DNA from: JAAFIP01 sp043777795
GTDB lineage: Bacteria; Pseudomonadota; Gammaproteobacteria; Burkholderiales; Burkholderiaceae_C
Length of the DNA stretch: 6,244 nt
Direction of reading: 5' to 3'
Assembly (NCBI GenBank): GCA_043777795.1
Contig: JAYWHJ010000325.1
Span: 1 to 6,244 of the forward strand
Shown: piece after piece, positions 1 through 5,914 of the stretch
Position numbering within the stretch: the first letter of the stretch is position 1
How the letters are laid out: each line of letters opens with the position of its first letter
Notes under the pieces: generated by a model
Database searches by the model: none
The model's input: the letters and a program-made list of their open reading frames with translations, nothing else
What the model was told of the DNA's origin: nothing
Made by a program: the position numbers and the translations under genes

Positions 1-83
1 TAAAGGCCCCCCGCGTGCAACAGCAGCACGGCGAGCACCACTGCAGTGGGCTGGGCGTAGACAGAGCGTTGAGAGACAGGCAT
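1..83 (-). CDS. Energy transducer TonB-like protein, N-terminal fragment
   Basis: The window edge cuts this gene and only the first 27 codons are visible. They read as a short polar, basic start (MPVSQRSVYAQPT) followed by a hydrophobic segment (AVVLAVLLLHAGGL, residues 14-27). This is the shape of the inner-membrane anchor of TonB, where a hydrophobic stretch ending in LLHAG-like residues is common in Burkholderiales. TonB passes proton-motive force from ExbB/ExbD to outer-membrane receptors. The start lies 11 bp after the stop of the dioxygenase gene, so it is almost certainly the third gene of the same iron-regulated operon. No clear Shine-Dalgarno sequence precedes the ATG. The TonB name rests on the anchor and on the context, because the proline-rich region and C-terminal domain lie outside the window. 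Another single-pass membrane protein is possible. Confidence 0.55.
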   Translation of the reverse strand, partial: MPVSQRSVYAQPTAVVLAVLLLHAGGL

Positions 84-94
84 AGGTTGGCGGC

Positions 95-799
95 TCAGGT
101 CTGCGCCCACATGCGCAGCAGGTTGTGGTACACGCCGGTAAGGCGCACGGTCTCTGCGTTGTCCCCATAGGCACCGCGCAGGCTATAGATGGCCATGTCC
201 AGCTCATACAGCAGCTGGCGCCGCTCGTTATTGGCTACCAGGCTTTCTACCCAGAAGAAGCTGGCAATACGCTGGCCCCGCGTGACGGCGTTAACCCGGT
301 GCAAGGTGTTGGCTGGGTACAGCAGCATGTCGCCCGTCGCCAGCTTGAAGACTTGATCACCGCTGGGCGATTGGATCACCAGCTCACCGCCGTCGTAACT
401 CTCTGGAGCGCTGAGAAACACCGTGCACGACAGGTCGGTGCGCAGATAGCCGCCCACCGACCCTACCGCCGGCACGCTGCGCACCGCGTTGTCAATGTGC
501 GTGCCAAACGCATTGCTGCCCTGGGTGTAGCGGTTAAACGATGGCGGGTAAATCCGCTTGGGCAGCGCGCCGCTCATGAACTGCGCGTTTTTGGCCAGTG
601 TGCTCACCACGACACTGCGGGCTTGGGCGGTGGTGGCACTGTGCTCGGGCATTTGCTGGTTGTTCTTCACCTGTGCGCCCTGCGTGCCCGCCGTGGCTCG
701 CCCGTCCTGCCAGCCTTCGCCTTGTGGGGCTTGGGTGAGTGTGTGCAGAATCTGCGAGACCTCTTCAGGCCCCAGAAGTTGGGAGATTTTCAAGAGCAT
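95..799 (-). CDS. piuC: PKHD-type Fe(II)/2-oxoglutarate-dependent dioxygenase (PiuC/YbiX family)
   Basis: The protein has 234 residues, close to E. coli YbiX and Pseudomonas PiuC (about 225). It has the double-stranded beta-helix core of prolyl-4-hydroxylase-like oxygenases. The Fe(II) triad is visible as H101 and D103 (GTHIDNA) and H167 (YPANTLHRV). R177 (RGQRIASFFW) is placed to bind the 2-oxoglutarate carboxylate. YDGGEL at 135-140 and the start MLLKISQLL fit the family well. It is a cytoplasmic enzyme whose substrate is not established. Genes of this family usually sit directly beside catecholate siderophore receptors (fiu-ybiX, piuA-piuC), and here it follows the receptor by 40 bp on the same strand. 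It should be co-transcribed with it and repressed by Fur when iron is plentiful. The ATG at 797-799 is chosen because the family N-terminus starts there, although no good ribosome binding site precedes it. The family assignment is firm; the symbol is by family and neighbourhood. Confidence 0.9.
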   Translation of the reverse strand: MLLKISQLLGPEEVSQILHTLTQAPQGEGWQDGRATAGTQGAQVKNNQQMPEHSATTAQARSVVVSTLAKNAQFMSGALPKRIYPPSFNRYTQGSNAFGTHIDNAVRSVPAVGSVGGYLRTDLSCTVFLSAPESYDGGELVIQSPSGDQVFKLATGDMLLYPANTLHRVNAVTRGQRIASFFWVESLVANNERRQLLYELDMAIYSLRGAYGDNAETVRLTGVYHNLLRMWAQT

Positions 800-839
800 G
801 GCGGGTTTTGGCAGTGGCGAGGTACTTGCGGGGCTGGAT

Positions 840-3134
840 TTAAAATTTCACGTTCATCGACACCTGCACGCTGCGCTGGGTGCCAGGCACCACATGGCCT
901 GCGTACACGCCTTCGTAGTAGTCTTTATTGAGCAGGTTTTTGATGTTCAATTGCAGTGCGTACGGCTCAAACTTGTATTCCACTACCGCGTCCAGCTGGG
1001 TGTAGGCGGGCAGGACGTTGGTGTTGGTGGTGTTGGCGTAGCGCAGGCCTACTTTTTCCAGGCCACCGCCCACTTTCCAGCGCTCATTCAAGCGGTAGGT
1101 GCTCCAGATGCTTGCAGTGTAGTTAGGCGTGTTGGCGGGGGTTTTGTCCAAGCTGCCCGCCTGCTGAAAACTTGCCTCGTCAATATTGCCGCGCTGCGAA
1201 GAGTAGGACGAAAAGACTTCCCATGCTTTGGTAACGCGGCCCGCCACTTCGAACTCGATACCACGGGTATGGCGGCGGCCCGAGAGCAAGAATACGTTGG
1301 GGCTGCTCACATCGGTGTTGCGCTCATTGGTTTTGGTGGTGCGAAACAATGCGGTGCGCACGGCCAGGTCGCCGTCCATCAGGTCCCACTTGGCACCCAA
1401 CTCTACGTTCTTGTTCAGCTCGGGCGGTGTGTTGCTGCCTGCTGCGTCCAACTGGTACAACTCGGCTGACGGGTTGAACGATGTGCCCCAACTGGCGTAG
1501 TAGCTGCTGGTGTCGGTGGGTTGATAGATGACGCCCAGGCGCTTGCTGGTGACGGCGTCGGTACGGGCAAAGTTGCCTACTGGGTTGCTGCGGGTGTAAT
1601 CGGCACTCAAGCGGTCATGGCGCAGGCCCACGATGGCTTTCCACTGCGGGGTGAGGCTAACGGTGTCTTGTACATACAGGCCGGTGGTGTTGCCGGTGTA
1701 GCTGTTGGGGCTGTGGCGAAACTGGCTGCTGAAGTAATTAGCGGGCAACAGGGGGTTGGCGTTAGGCTGCAGGGCACTGGCTGTGGGGTTGGTAATTTGG
1801 GAGCTACTGCTCGGTGGATTCAGCGCGCCGTTGCCGTTGCTCCAACGCTGCGATGTTTCGCGTGCCAGCTCCAGGCCTGCGATGATTTCGTGCTTCATAC
1901 CCAGGGCTTTAAAGCTGGTGTTCAGGTCGCTTTGCAGCGTCAACGGGCTTTCTTCGCCGCCGCGTGCGGGGCGGCCACGGTTGACCACCGTGTTGGCATT
2001 CAACGCGGTGGTGCCAGCCGCCAGGCGCGGCGCGGTAACCCATAAGTCGCGCTGGTATTTGGCTTTGCGCAACACGGTTTTTAAACTGGTGTCTCGGCTG
2101 AACTTGTGCGTATAGGCGGCAGTAAATATGCCCGCGGAATTGCGTTCGTAGTCTGCACCTGCCAGGCCGTAGTAGGTGGTGACGGGCACGGCCAGTGGCA
2201 AGCCGTTGAGGTAGGGCACGCCGTAGTCCGGCAGGTTTCTCTCGCGCAGGCAGTAGTAACTCAGCGTGACATCGTCGTTGGTGCCTGCACCAAACCGAAT
2301 GCTGGGTGCCAATGCCACGCGCTGGTTGGTCACTTCGTCGCGAAAGCTGCCTTGGTCATGCGCCAGCACGTTCAGGCGGACCGCGGTGGTGTCATTGATG
2401 GCGCGGTTCAGGTCTACCGTGGCGCGCTTGTAGTTGTCAGTGCCCAAAGTCAGTGTCGCCTCGTTAACCTGGTAGATGCGCGGCACTTTGCTTGCTTGGT
2501 TGATCACGCCGCCCGTAGAGCCGCGCCCAAACAGCATGGAGGCCGAGCCACGCAGCACGTCAATGCTTTCCAAGTTGAACGTTTCGCGGTTGTACTGGGC
2601 TATGTCGCGGATATTGTCCAGATACAAATCGCCCACCACTGAGAAGCCGCGCAGGGTGATGTTGTCGCCCACGCGCCCGCCTTCGCTGGCGTTGAAGGTC
2701 AGGCCCGCTACGTTGCGCAGTGCTTCTTTGAAGGTGTCAGCGTTGCGGTCATGCATCAGCTGCTCGGGCACTACCGTGACGGAGTTGGGTATGTCGCGCA
2801 GGGCCTGTACCTGTTTGCCCACGGCAGTGGTGCCAGGGTTGTAGCCCTGTGCCTCGCGGTCACGCTGGTCTTTGATGGTGACGGGTTTGAGGGTTTGTTC
2901 AGCGGCGGTGGACGACGCGGTTGTTGATGTAGGGGTGGCAGCAGGAACAGAGGGCGCAGCGGTTTGGGCCATGGCGGCCATGCTGCCTACCAGCATCATG
3001 GCGCCCAGGGGCAGTAAGGGTGGTTTGGTGAGTGCGCAGCCGGGTGCTGGGATTGCTACGTTTTTAGTAGCTTCTCCCGCGAAATTTGATTGGGTTGGAG
3101 CTCTGTTGTGCTTAGATTTTGAAGCGTTGGGCAT
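840..3134 (-). CDS. TonB-dependent siderophore receptor (catecholate type, Fiu/PiuA-like)
   Basis: This 764-residue protein is an outer-membrane gated porin for a ferric siderophore. Residues 1-56 form a long export signal: about 37 polar residues, then a hydrophobic core, with likely cleavage after AMA (about residue 56). A low-complexity Ala/Thr/Ser/Pro linker follows. The TonB-box-like LKPVTIKD lies near 82-89. The plug domain spans about 105-215, with IPNSVTVVPEQLM, ITLRGF, and the end of the plug at IDVLRGSASMLFGRGSTGGVIN (192-212). The 22-strand barrel follows and ends in NVKF with a terminal Phe, the usual BAM signal. NLPDYGVPYLNGLP in the barrel and GHVVPGTQRSV near the end are typical of Fiu/PiuA-type receptors, so a catechol siderophore is the likely ligand, although the substrate cannot be read from sequence. 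It is the first gene of an operon with the dioxygenase and a TonB-like gene, behind a Fur box about 220 bp upstream. The start has no strong Shine-Dalgarno sequence. Confidence 0.93.
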   Translation of the reverse strand: MPNASKSKHNRAPTQSNFAGEATKNVAIPAPGCALTKPPLLPLGAMMLVGSMAAMAQTAAPSVPAATPTSTTASSTAAEQTLKPVTIKDQRDREAQGYNPGTTAVGKQVQALRDIPNSVTVVPEQLMHDRNADTFKEALRNVAGLTFNASEGGRVGDNITLRGFSVVGDLYLDNIRDIAQYNRETFNLESIDVLRGSASMLFGRGSTGGVINQASKVPRIYQVNEATLTLGTDNYKRATVDLNRAINDTTAVRLNVLAHDQGSFRDEVTNQRVALAPSIRFGAGTNDDVTLSYYCLRERNLPDYGVPYLNGLPLAVPVTTYYGLAGADYERNSAGIFTAAYTHKFSRDTSLKTVLRKAKYQRDLWVTAPRLAAGTTALNANTVVNRGRPARGGEESPLTLQSDLNTSFKALGMKHEIIAGLELARETSQRWSNGNGALNPPSSSSQITNPTASALQPNANPLLPANYFSSQFRHSPNSYTGNTTGLYVQDTVSLTPQWKAIVGLRHDRLSADYTRSNPVGNFARTDAVTSKRLGVIYQPTDTSSYYASWGTSFNPSAELYQLDAAGSNTPPELNKNVELGAKWDLMDGDLAVRTALFRTTKTNERNTDVSSPNVFLLSGRRHTRGIEFEVAGRVTKAWEVFSSYSSQRGNIDEASFQQAGSLDKTPANTPNYTASIWSTYRLNERWKVGGGLEKVGLRYANTTNTNVLPAYTQLDAVVEYKFEPYALQLNIKNLLNKDYYEGVYAGHVVPGTQRSVQVSMNVKF
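3063..3094. repeat. Possible third copy of the palindromic element, in the receptor signal region (copy C)
   Basis: The 32-bp stretch matches the earP element at 3892-3923 at 21 of 32 positions without gaps, sharing TAGCT-CT, CGCGA and ATTG blocks. A small inverted repeat GCTAC/GTAGC (3055-3059, 3067-3071) overlaps its left end. It encodes part of the long polar N-terminus of the receptor (about residues 14-24). A match of this length can arise by chance in 6 kb, so this copy is weak. Confidence 0.25.
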
Positions 3135-3226
3135 GGTGAAACGACCTGATGGTGTGGTTAAACATAAGTCGCTGGCTTCAGGTGCGCTTGCAGTGTGGGC
3201 TGCAGGCCTGGGCTGGCTAAGGGTGA

Positions 3227-3256
3227 GGCGCTAAGCCTTGGGCTACGGCTTGCGCC
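3227..3256 (-). promoter_or_regulatory. Hairpin in the receptor mRNA leader
   Basis: The arms GGCGC-T-AAGCC (3227-3237, plus-strand reading) and GGCTT-GCGCC (3247-3256) pair over 10 bp with a single bulged base and a 9-nt loop. On the minus-strand transcript it falls about 90 nt after the predicted start and about 90 nt before the receptor ATG. No U-run follows, so it is not a typical intrinsic terminator. It may be a stability or regulatory stem. The pairing is read directly; the function is unknown. Confidence 0.4.
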
Positions 3257-3338
3257 ACAGTACCCAAGCTGGGCCACTTAGGGTGAACTCGATAGCGCTG
3301 GTAAAGGCCATGATTGCTTGCATGGTTGGTAGATGCAT
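3243..3338 (-). CDS. Possible leader ORF in the receptor 5' UTR
   Basis: Within the predicted leader of the receptor mRNA an open frame of 31 codons runs from the ATG at 3338 to a TAG at 3245-3243. In-frame ATGs also occur at codons 6 (3323) and 10 (3311). The peptide is fairly hydrophobic and ends in GPAWVLWRKP, with two tryptophans near the end. Its last codons and stop lie in the arm and loop of the hairpin at 3227-3256, the arrangement seen when translation of a leader peptide controls an RNA fold. Against it, none of the three ATGs has a clear Shine-Dalgarno sequence, and frames of 31 codons arise by chance. I do not recognise the peptide. Treat it as a candidate only. Confidence 0.2.
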   Translation of the reverse strand: MHLPTMQAIMAFTSAIEFTLSGPAWVLWRKP

Positions 3339-3352
3339 CTGGTCATGTACGT

Positions 3353-3382
3353 ATTGTAAATGAGAATCATTATTAAATACAA
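3353..3382 (-). promoter_or_regulatory. Predicted sigma-70 promoter of the siderophore receptor operon
   Basis: On the minus strand a -35 TTGTAT (3382-3377) and a -10 TACAAT (3358-3353, 5 of 6 to consensus) are separated by 18 bp. The spacer is almost entirely the Fur box. Transcription would start near 3346, giving a leader of about 210 nt before the receptor ATG at 3134. The -35 is weak (3 of 6), which is common, but the start site is only a prediction. Confidence 0.5.
3356..3374. promoter_or_regulatory. Fur box
   Basis: The 19-mer GTAAATGAGAATCATTATT matches the classical Fur consensus GATAATGATAATCATTATC at 15 of 19 positions. It contains the palindromic core AATGA-GAA-TCATT (3359-3371). 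It lies between the -35 and -10 hexamers of the predicted receptor promoter, so Fe-bound Fur would block RNA polymerase directly. The functions of the genes downstream (siderophore receptor, PiuC-type dioxygenase, TonB-like protein) fit Fur control. Confidence 0.85.
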
Positions 3383-3497
3383 TCCCGTTTGTGCCAAAGT
3401 GGTTTTTCTACAAACAATGGTTTTTAACCGGGTAAAAGCGCCCGAAGCCGCAGATTCGGCACCGTAGCGCAGTGCTGGCTCCTGCGTTCAATCATGT

Positions 3498-4763
3498 CTA
3501 CGTTCGCGCTTCAAGCTTCGCGTTGGCAAAGGCCATCAACTGCGTTGTTGCGTCGGTCTGGGCTAACAGCCGATGGCGCGCCGCTTGGGCGATGCCGCCC
3601 CACGCTGCAAGATCTAGAGCCGGTAAAGGCTGGACGCTCAGCCCGTTCCACACGTGGTGAAACAGGCGCAGGTCGCCGGGGGCTTGCAGCCAATCTAAAA
3701 ATGCGTCCAGCTTGGCGGCGTGGGCGCCGTCATCTTGCGGATAAATGTGCCATACAAAGGGCTGGCCTGCCCACAGGGCGCGTACCAACGAGTCTTCGCC
3801 ACGCACGCAGTTGAACTGGCAGCTCCACAGCAGGTGGTCGAAGTGGTGTTGCGTGAGCGCAGGCAGGTAGTGGATGCTAAGGTGCTCTGATAATAATAGC
3901 TGCTGTCGCGATATTCTATTGTCCTGCGGTGTTACTTTGCTTTCAAAACTACCGTTCTGCAGCATGGGTAGGCATGCTTGTACGGCTGCAGCGGCTCGCC
4001 CGTGGGTGACCAACAACTGTGTGCGCTGCGGACCGCGTGCAAGCTGCTCTAGCCATGGTTTGAGCGCTTCAGGCTCATAGCAAAACAGACTGAATGTTTG
4101 CGCCGGGCCACTATCTTGGCGGCTGTCTGAGCGAGGTAAATCCAGCTCTGCCAGCCATTGCAGTGGTTTAAATTGCGCTTGCCGCGCCAGCAGGTCCTCC
4201 TCGCGCAGCAGGCCGCCGCTAAGCGGTGTAAAGCCCGGGTAGTAAAACCATTTGGTCATGCCCACGCCAGGTCCGGACATGACGGGCGAGGGCAGGCCAT
4301 GGCTGCGCTGGGCAAACGCTTCGGCGCTGAGGTATTCCAGATTGATCCACAGCAGCGCGGGCGGATTTCCGGACGAATTTTGTACAGCCGGGCTGGTGCC
4401 CGCCACGAGGTTAATGGCGGGAATAGCTCCTAATTCAGGAGCTATTGCAGAGGCTTTTTTGTTAGTTTTTTTAACTTTGAACGACACGAGCCAGGCCGCA
4501 TCCACCTCGCAACCAAAGGCTTCAATAACTACATCGCCGGGGTTATCCGCGCCGAGTTGGGGTCTGCCGGTTGTCCACGCGTGTACCTGTACGCCGCTGG
4601 CACCTAGCGGGGCTATCCACTCCAGCGCACTGGCGTCGTCCGTCCACAGGCGAACCTGCTGACCGCGCGCCGCCAAGCAGCAGGCCAGGCGCCAGCACAC
4701 GCCAATATCGCCAAAGTTGTCGATGACTTTGCAGAAAATATCCCAGTTTTTTGGTGTGACCAT
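3498..4763 (-). CDS. earP: EF-P arginine rhamnosyltransferase EarP
   Basis: EarP transfers rhamnose from dTDP-beta-L-rhamnose to a conserved arginine of elongation factor P, which lets EF-P rescue ribosomes stalled at polyproline. It is a cytoplasmic GT-B glycosyltransferase. Counted from the ATG used here (421 residues), the N-terminal signature WDIFCKVIDNFGDIGVCWRL carries the invariant D15 and D19. VIEAFGC lies at 79-85, WINLEYLS at 139-146, and SGPGVGMTKWFYYPGF at 163-178. The C-terminal nucleotide-sugar site holds RGEDSLVRALWAGQPFVW (from 321) and IYPQ. Usual EarP proteins have about 375-390 residues; the excess sits around 96-135 and 269-293, where palindromic DNA elements occur. An upstream in-frame TTG at 4808 would add 15 residues, but the ATG at 4763 puts the N-terminus where the family has it. 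Neither start has a clear ribosome binding site. The partner gene efp is not adjacent downstream. The family call is firm. Confidence 0.93.
   Translation of the reverse strand: MVTPKNWDIFCKVIDNFGDIGVCWRLACCLAARGQQVRLWTDDASALEWIAPLGASGVQVHAWTTGRPQLGADNPGDVVIEAFGCEVDAAWLVSFKVKKTNKKASAIAPELGAIPAINLVAGTSPAVQNSSGNPPALLWINLEYLSAEAFAQRSHGLPSPVMSGPGVGMTKWFYYPGFTPLSGGLLREEDLLARQAQFKPLQWLAELDLPRSDSRQDSGPAQTFSLFCYEPEALKPWLEQLARGPQRTQLLVTHGRAAAAVQACLPMLQNGSFESKVTPQDNRISRQQLLLSEHLSIHYLPALTQHHFDHLLWSCQFNCVRGEDSLVRALWAGQPFVWHIYPQDDGAHAAKLDAFLDWLQAPGDLRLFHHVWNGLSVQPLPALDLAAWGGIAQAARHRLLAQTDATTQLMAFANAKLEART
3892..3923. repeat. Short palindromic element inside earP (copy B)
   Basis: This AT-rich 32-bp stretch has AATAG (3895-3899) and CTATT (3916-3920) as outer arms, begins AATAATAGCTGCT, and sits in a segment where EarP has extra residues (about 269-293). 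It matches 3063-3094 at 21 of 32 positions without gaps and resembles the element at 4422-4446 in its AATAGCTnCT and CTATT ends. From memory, short AATAGCTGCT-type palindromes are frequent in Comamonadaceae genomes; this was not searched. It is read through in frame by earP. Confidence 0.45.
4422..4446. repeat. Perfect inverted repeat inside earP (copy A)
   Basis: The arms AATAGCTCCT (4422-4431) and AGGAGCTATT (4437-4446) are perfect reverse complements around a 5-bp spacer AATTC. The element lies within an EarP segment rich in Lys, Ala and Asn (about residues 96-135) that is longer than in usual family members, and it encodes part of SAIAPELGAIP. It is followed at 4447-4473 by a T-rich stretch. 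It looks like a small palindromic insertion that keeps the reading frame. The inverted repeat is directly visible; its mobile origin is inferred. Confidence 0.65.
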
Positions 4764-4824
4764 GGGGATATTGTGCAGCTTGGGCGGGCACTGGCAGATG
4801 CGCGACAAAATTAGGGTAAATGCT

Positions 4825-4853
4825 TAGACATAAAGGTTTTCGTAGCGTATACA
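4825..4853 (+). promoter_or_regulatory. Candidate promoter of the SMP-30/GntR operon
   Basis: In the divergent gap between earP and the propeller gene, a -35-like TAGACA (4825-4830, 5 of 6 to consensus) and a -10-like TATACA (4848-4853, 4 of 6) are separated by 17 bp. This would give a leader of about 35 nt. The -10 overlaps a GTATAC palindrome (4847-4852), a core seen in some operators of FCD-type GntR regulators. No other good promoter is visible in the gap. Confidence 0.35.
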
Positions 4854-4893
4854 TTAGGTCATGCGCTAATTTAGTTCTGCGCCGCTCAATCCG

Positions 4894-5898
4894 ATGAATC
4901 AACCCGTGCAAAACGCCACCACCTCCGCTGCAGTCTCCAGCCGTCTTGACCAGATCGAGTGGGTGGGCCACGGCTTGTCACGCCCTGAGTGCGTGTTGGC
5001 CACCCAGCGGGGCGACATCTATACCGCTGACTGGCGTGGTGGTGTGGCCCATATCCAGCCCGATGGTAGCCACAGTCTGTACACGGCGCAGGCGGTGGAT
5101 GGTGATGTAATCAAGCCCAACGGCATAGCGTTGCTGCCCGATGGATCGTTTTTAGTGGCCCATCTGGGGCCTGAGCGGGGTGGCGTGTTTCAGCTTTTCA
5201 GAGATGGGCGTACGCTACCGTTTTTGCGCACCGTACAGGGTGTGGATCTACCGCCGAGCAATTTTGTCGTGCAAGACACCGCCGGCCGCACCTGGATCAC
5301 TGTTAGCACCCGTTTAACTCCCCGCGCGCTGGGTTATCGCGCCACTTGCAACGACGGCTTTGTAGTGATGGTGGACGCCAGCGGTGCGCGCATTGTGGCC
5401 GATGGCTTGGGATATACCAATGAATGTGCGGTGGACCCCACGGGGCGGTGGCTGTACGTGAACGAAACTTTCACTCGCAAGCTGTCGCGCTTTGCCATTC
5501 GCAGCAATGGCGATTTGGGGCCTAAAGAGGTCGTTACCGAGTTTGGCCATGGCACCTACCCCGATGGCTTGGCGTTTGATGCCAGTGGTGATGTGTGGGT
5601 GGTAAGCATTATCAGCAACCGTGTGCTGCGCGTGTCGCAAGATGGCCAGCAGCACCTTTGGCTTGAAGACGTAGACCCCACTCAACTGGACTATGTAGAA
5701 CAAGCTTATCAAACGCATTGCCTAGGTCGCCCGCATTTAGACGGCGTCAAGAGCAAAGTGCTGCAAAACATATCCAGCTTGGCTTTTGGTGGTGCTGATC
5801 TGCAAACCGGCTATTTGGGTTGTCTGCTCGGGGGTTCGCTAGCGCAACTGCGCATGCCAGTGGCTGGGCATCCGCCGGTACACTGGAACTACCCGTAA
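4894..5898 (+). CDS. SMP-30/gluconolactonase/LRE-family beta-propeller protein
   Basis: This 334-residue protein belongs to the SMP-30/gluconolactonase/LRE family, six-bladed propellers that hydrolyse sugar lactones or related esters using one divalent metal. The metal ligands can be placed by analogy with human SMP30 (E18, N154, D204): E32 in SRPECV, N176 in YTNECAVD, and D224 in YPDGLAFD. N123 in PPSNFVVQD matches the substrate-side Asn (human N103). Repeated blade motifs such as LPDGSFLVAH, DPTGRWLYVNET and DASGDVWVV support the fold. There is no signal peptide, so it is likely cytoplasmic. The exact substrate is not readable; related genes occur in sugar-acid and other catabolic operons. 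A GntR regulator follows after 16 bp, so the two are probably co-transcribed and the regulator likely responds to the pathway's substrate. The ATG at 4894 lacks a clear Shine-Dalgarno sequence but is well placed before the first blade. Confidence 0.88.
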   Translation: MNQPVQNATTSAAVSSRLDQIEWVGHGLSRPECVLATQRGDIYTADWRGGVAHIQPDGSHSLYTAQAVDGDVIKPNGIALLPDGSFLVAHLGPERGGVFQLFRDGRTLPFLRTVQGVDLPPSNFVVQDTAGRTWITVSTRLTPRALGYRATCNDGFVVMVDASGARIVADGLGYTNECAVDPTGRWLYVNETFTRKLSRFAIRSNGDLGPKEVVTEFGHGTYPDGLAFDASGDVWVVSIISNRVLRVSQDGQQHLWLEDVDPTQLDYVEQAYQTHCLGRPHLDGVKSKVLQNISSLAFGGADLQTGYLGCLLGGSLAQLRMPVAGHPPVHWNYP

Positions 5899-5903
5899 AA
5901 CAT

Positions 5904-5907
5904 AAGG
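5904..5907 (+). promoter_or_regulatory. Ribosome binding site of the GntR gene
   Basis: AAGG lies 7 bp before the ATG at 5915, in the 16-bp gap after the SMP-30 stop codon. It is the only clear Shine-Dalgarno sequence I found before a gene in this window and it fixes the GntR start. Confidence 0.6.
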
Positions 5908-5914
5908 CGCAGCA

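Larger units (their letters stand above)
3135..3497. other. Intergenic region: leader and control region of the iron operon
   Basis: This gap of 363 bp separates the end of earP from the start of the siderophore receptor; both genes are on the minus strand. It holds a Fur box overlapping a promoter near 3353-3382. Between that promoter and the receptor start it holds a leader of roughly 210 nt with a possible small ORF and a hairpin, listed separately. The stretch 3384-3497 next to earP has a short CCGAA/TTCGG hairpin (3442-3459) and two TGGTTTTT direct repeats (3400-3407, 3418-3425). There is no convincing terminator there and no gene. No efp gene is present, although efp is the usual neighbour of earP. 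Confidence 0.8.

Noticed and set aside
125..1469. Long plus-strand open frames (125-931 and 558-1469)
   Set aside because: They lie antisense to the dioxygenase and the receptor, which have clear family motifs. The translations are Ala/Val/Gly/Arg/His-rich and fit no family, as expected for antisense frames in GC-rich DNA.
1521..3234. Plus-strand open frames opposite the receptor (1521-2045, 2106-2642, 2872-3234)
   Set aside because: These are shadow frames of the TonB-dependent receptor with no recognisable motifs and no ribosome binding sites.
3400..3425. Two TGGTTTTT direct repeats
   Set aside because: They are short, T-rich and not part of a longer repeat, so chance is enough to explain them.
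3441..3460. Hairpin CCGAA/TTCGG downstream of earP as a terminator
   Set aside because: The stem is only 5 bp with an 8-nt loop and no U-run follows it in the earP direction, so it does not qualify as an intrinsic terminator.
4543..4971. Minus-strand frame across the divergent gap
   Set aside because: It overlaps both earP and the start of the SMP-30 gene in other frames, and its sequence shows no family features.
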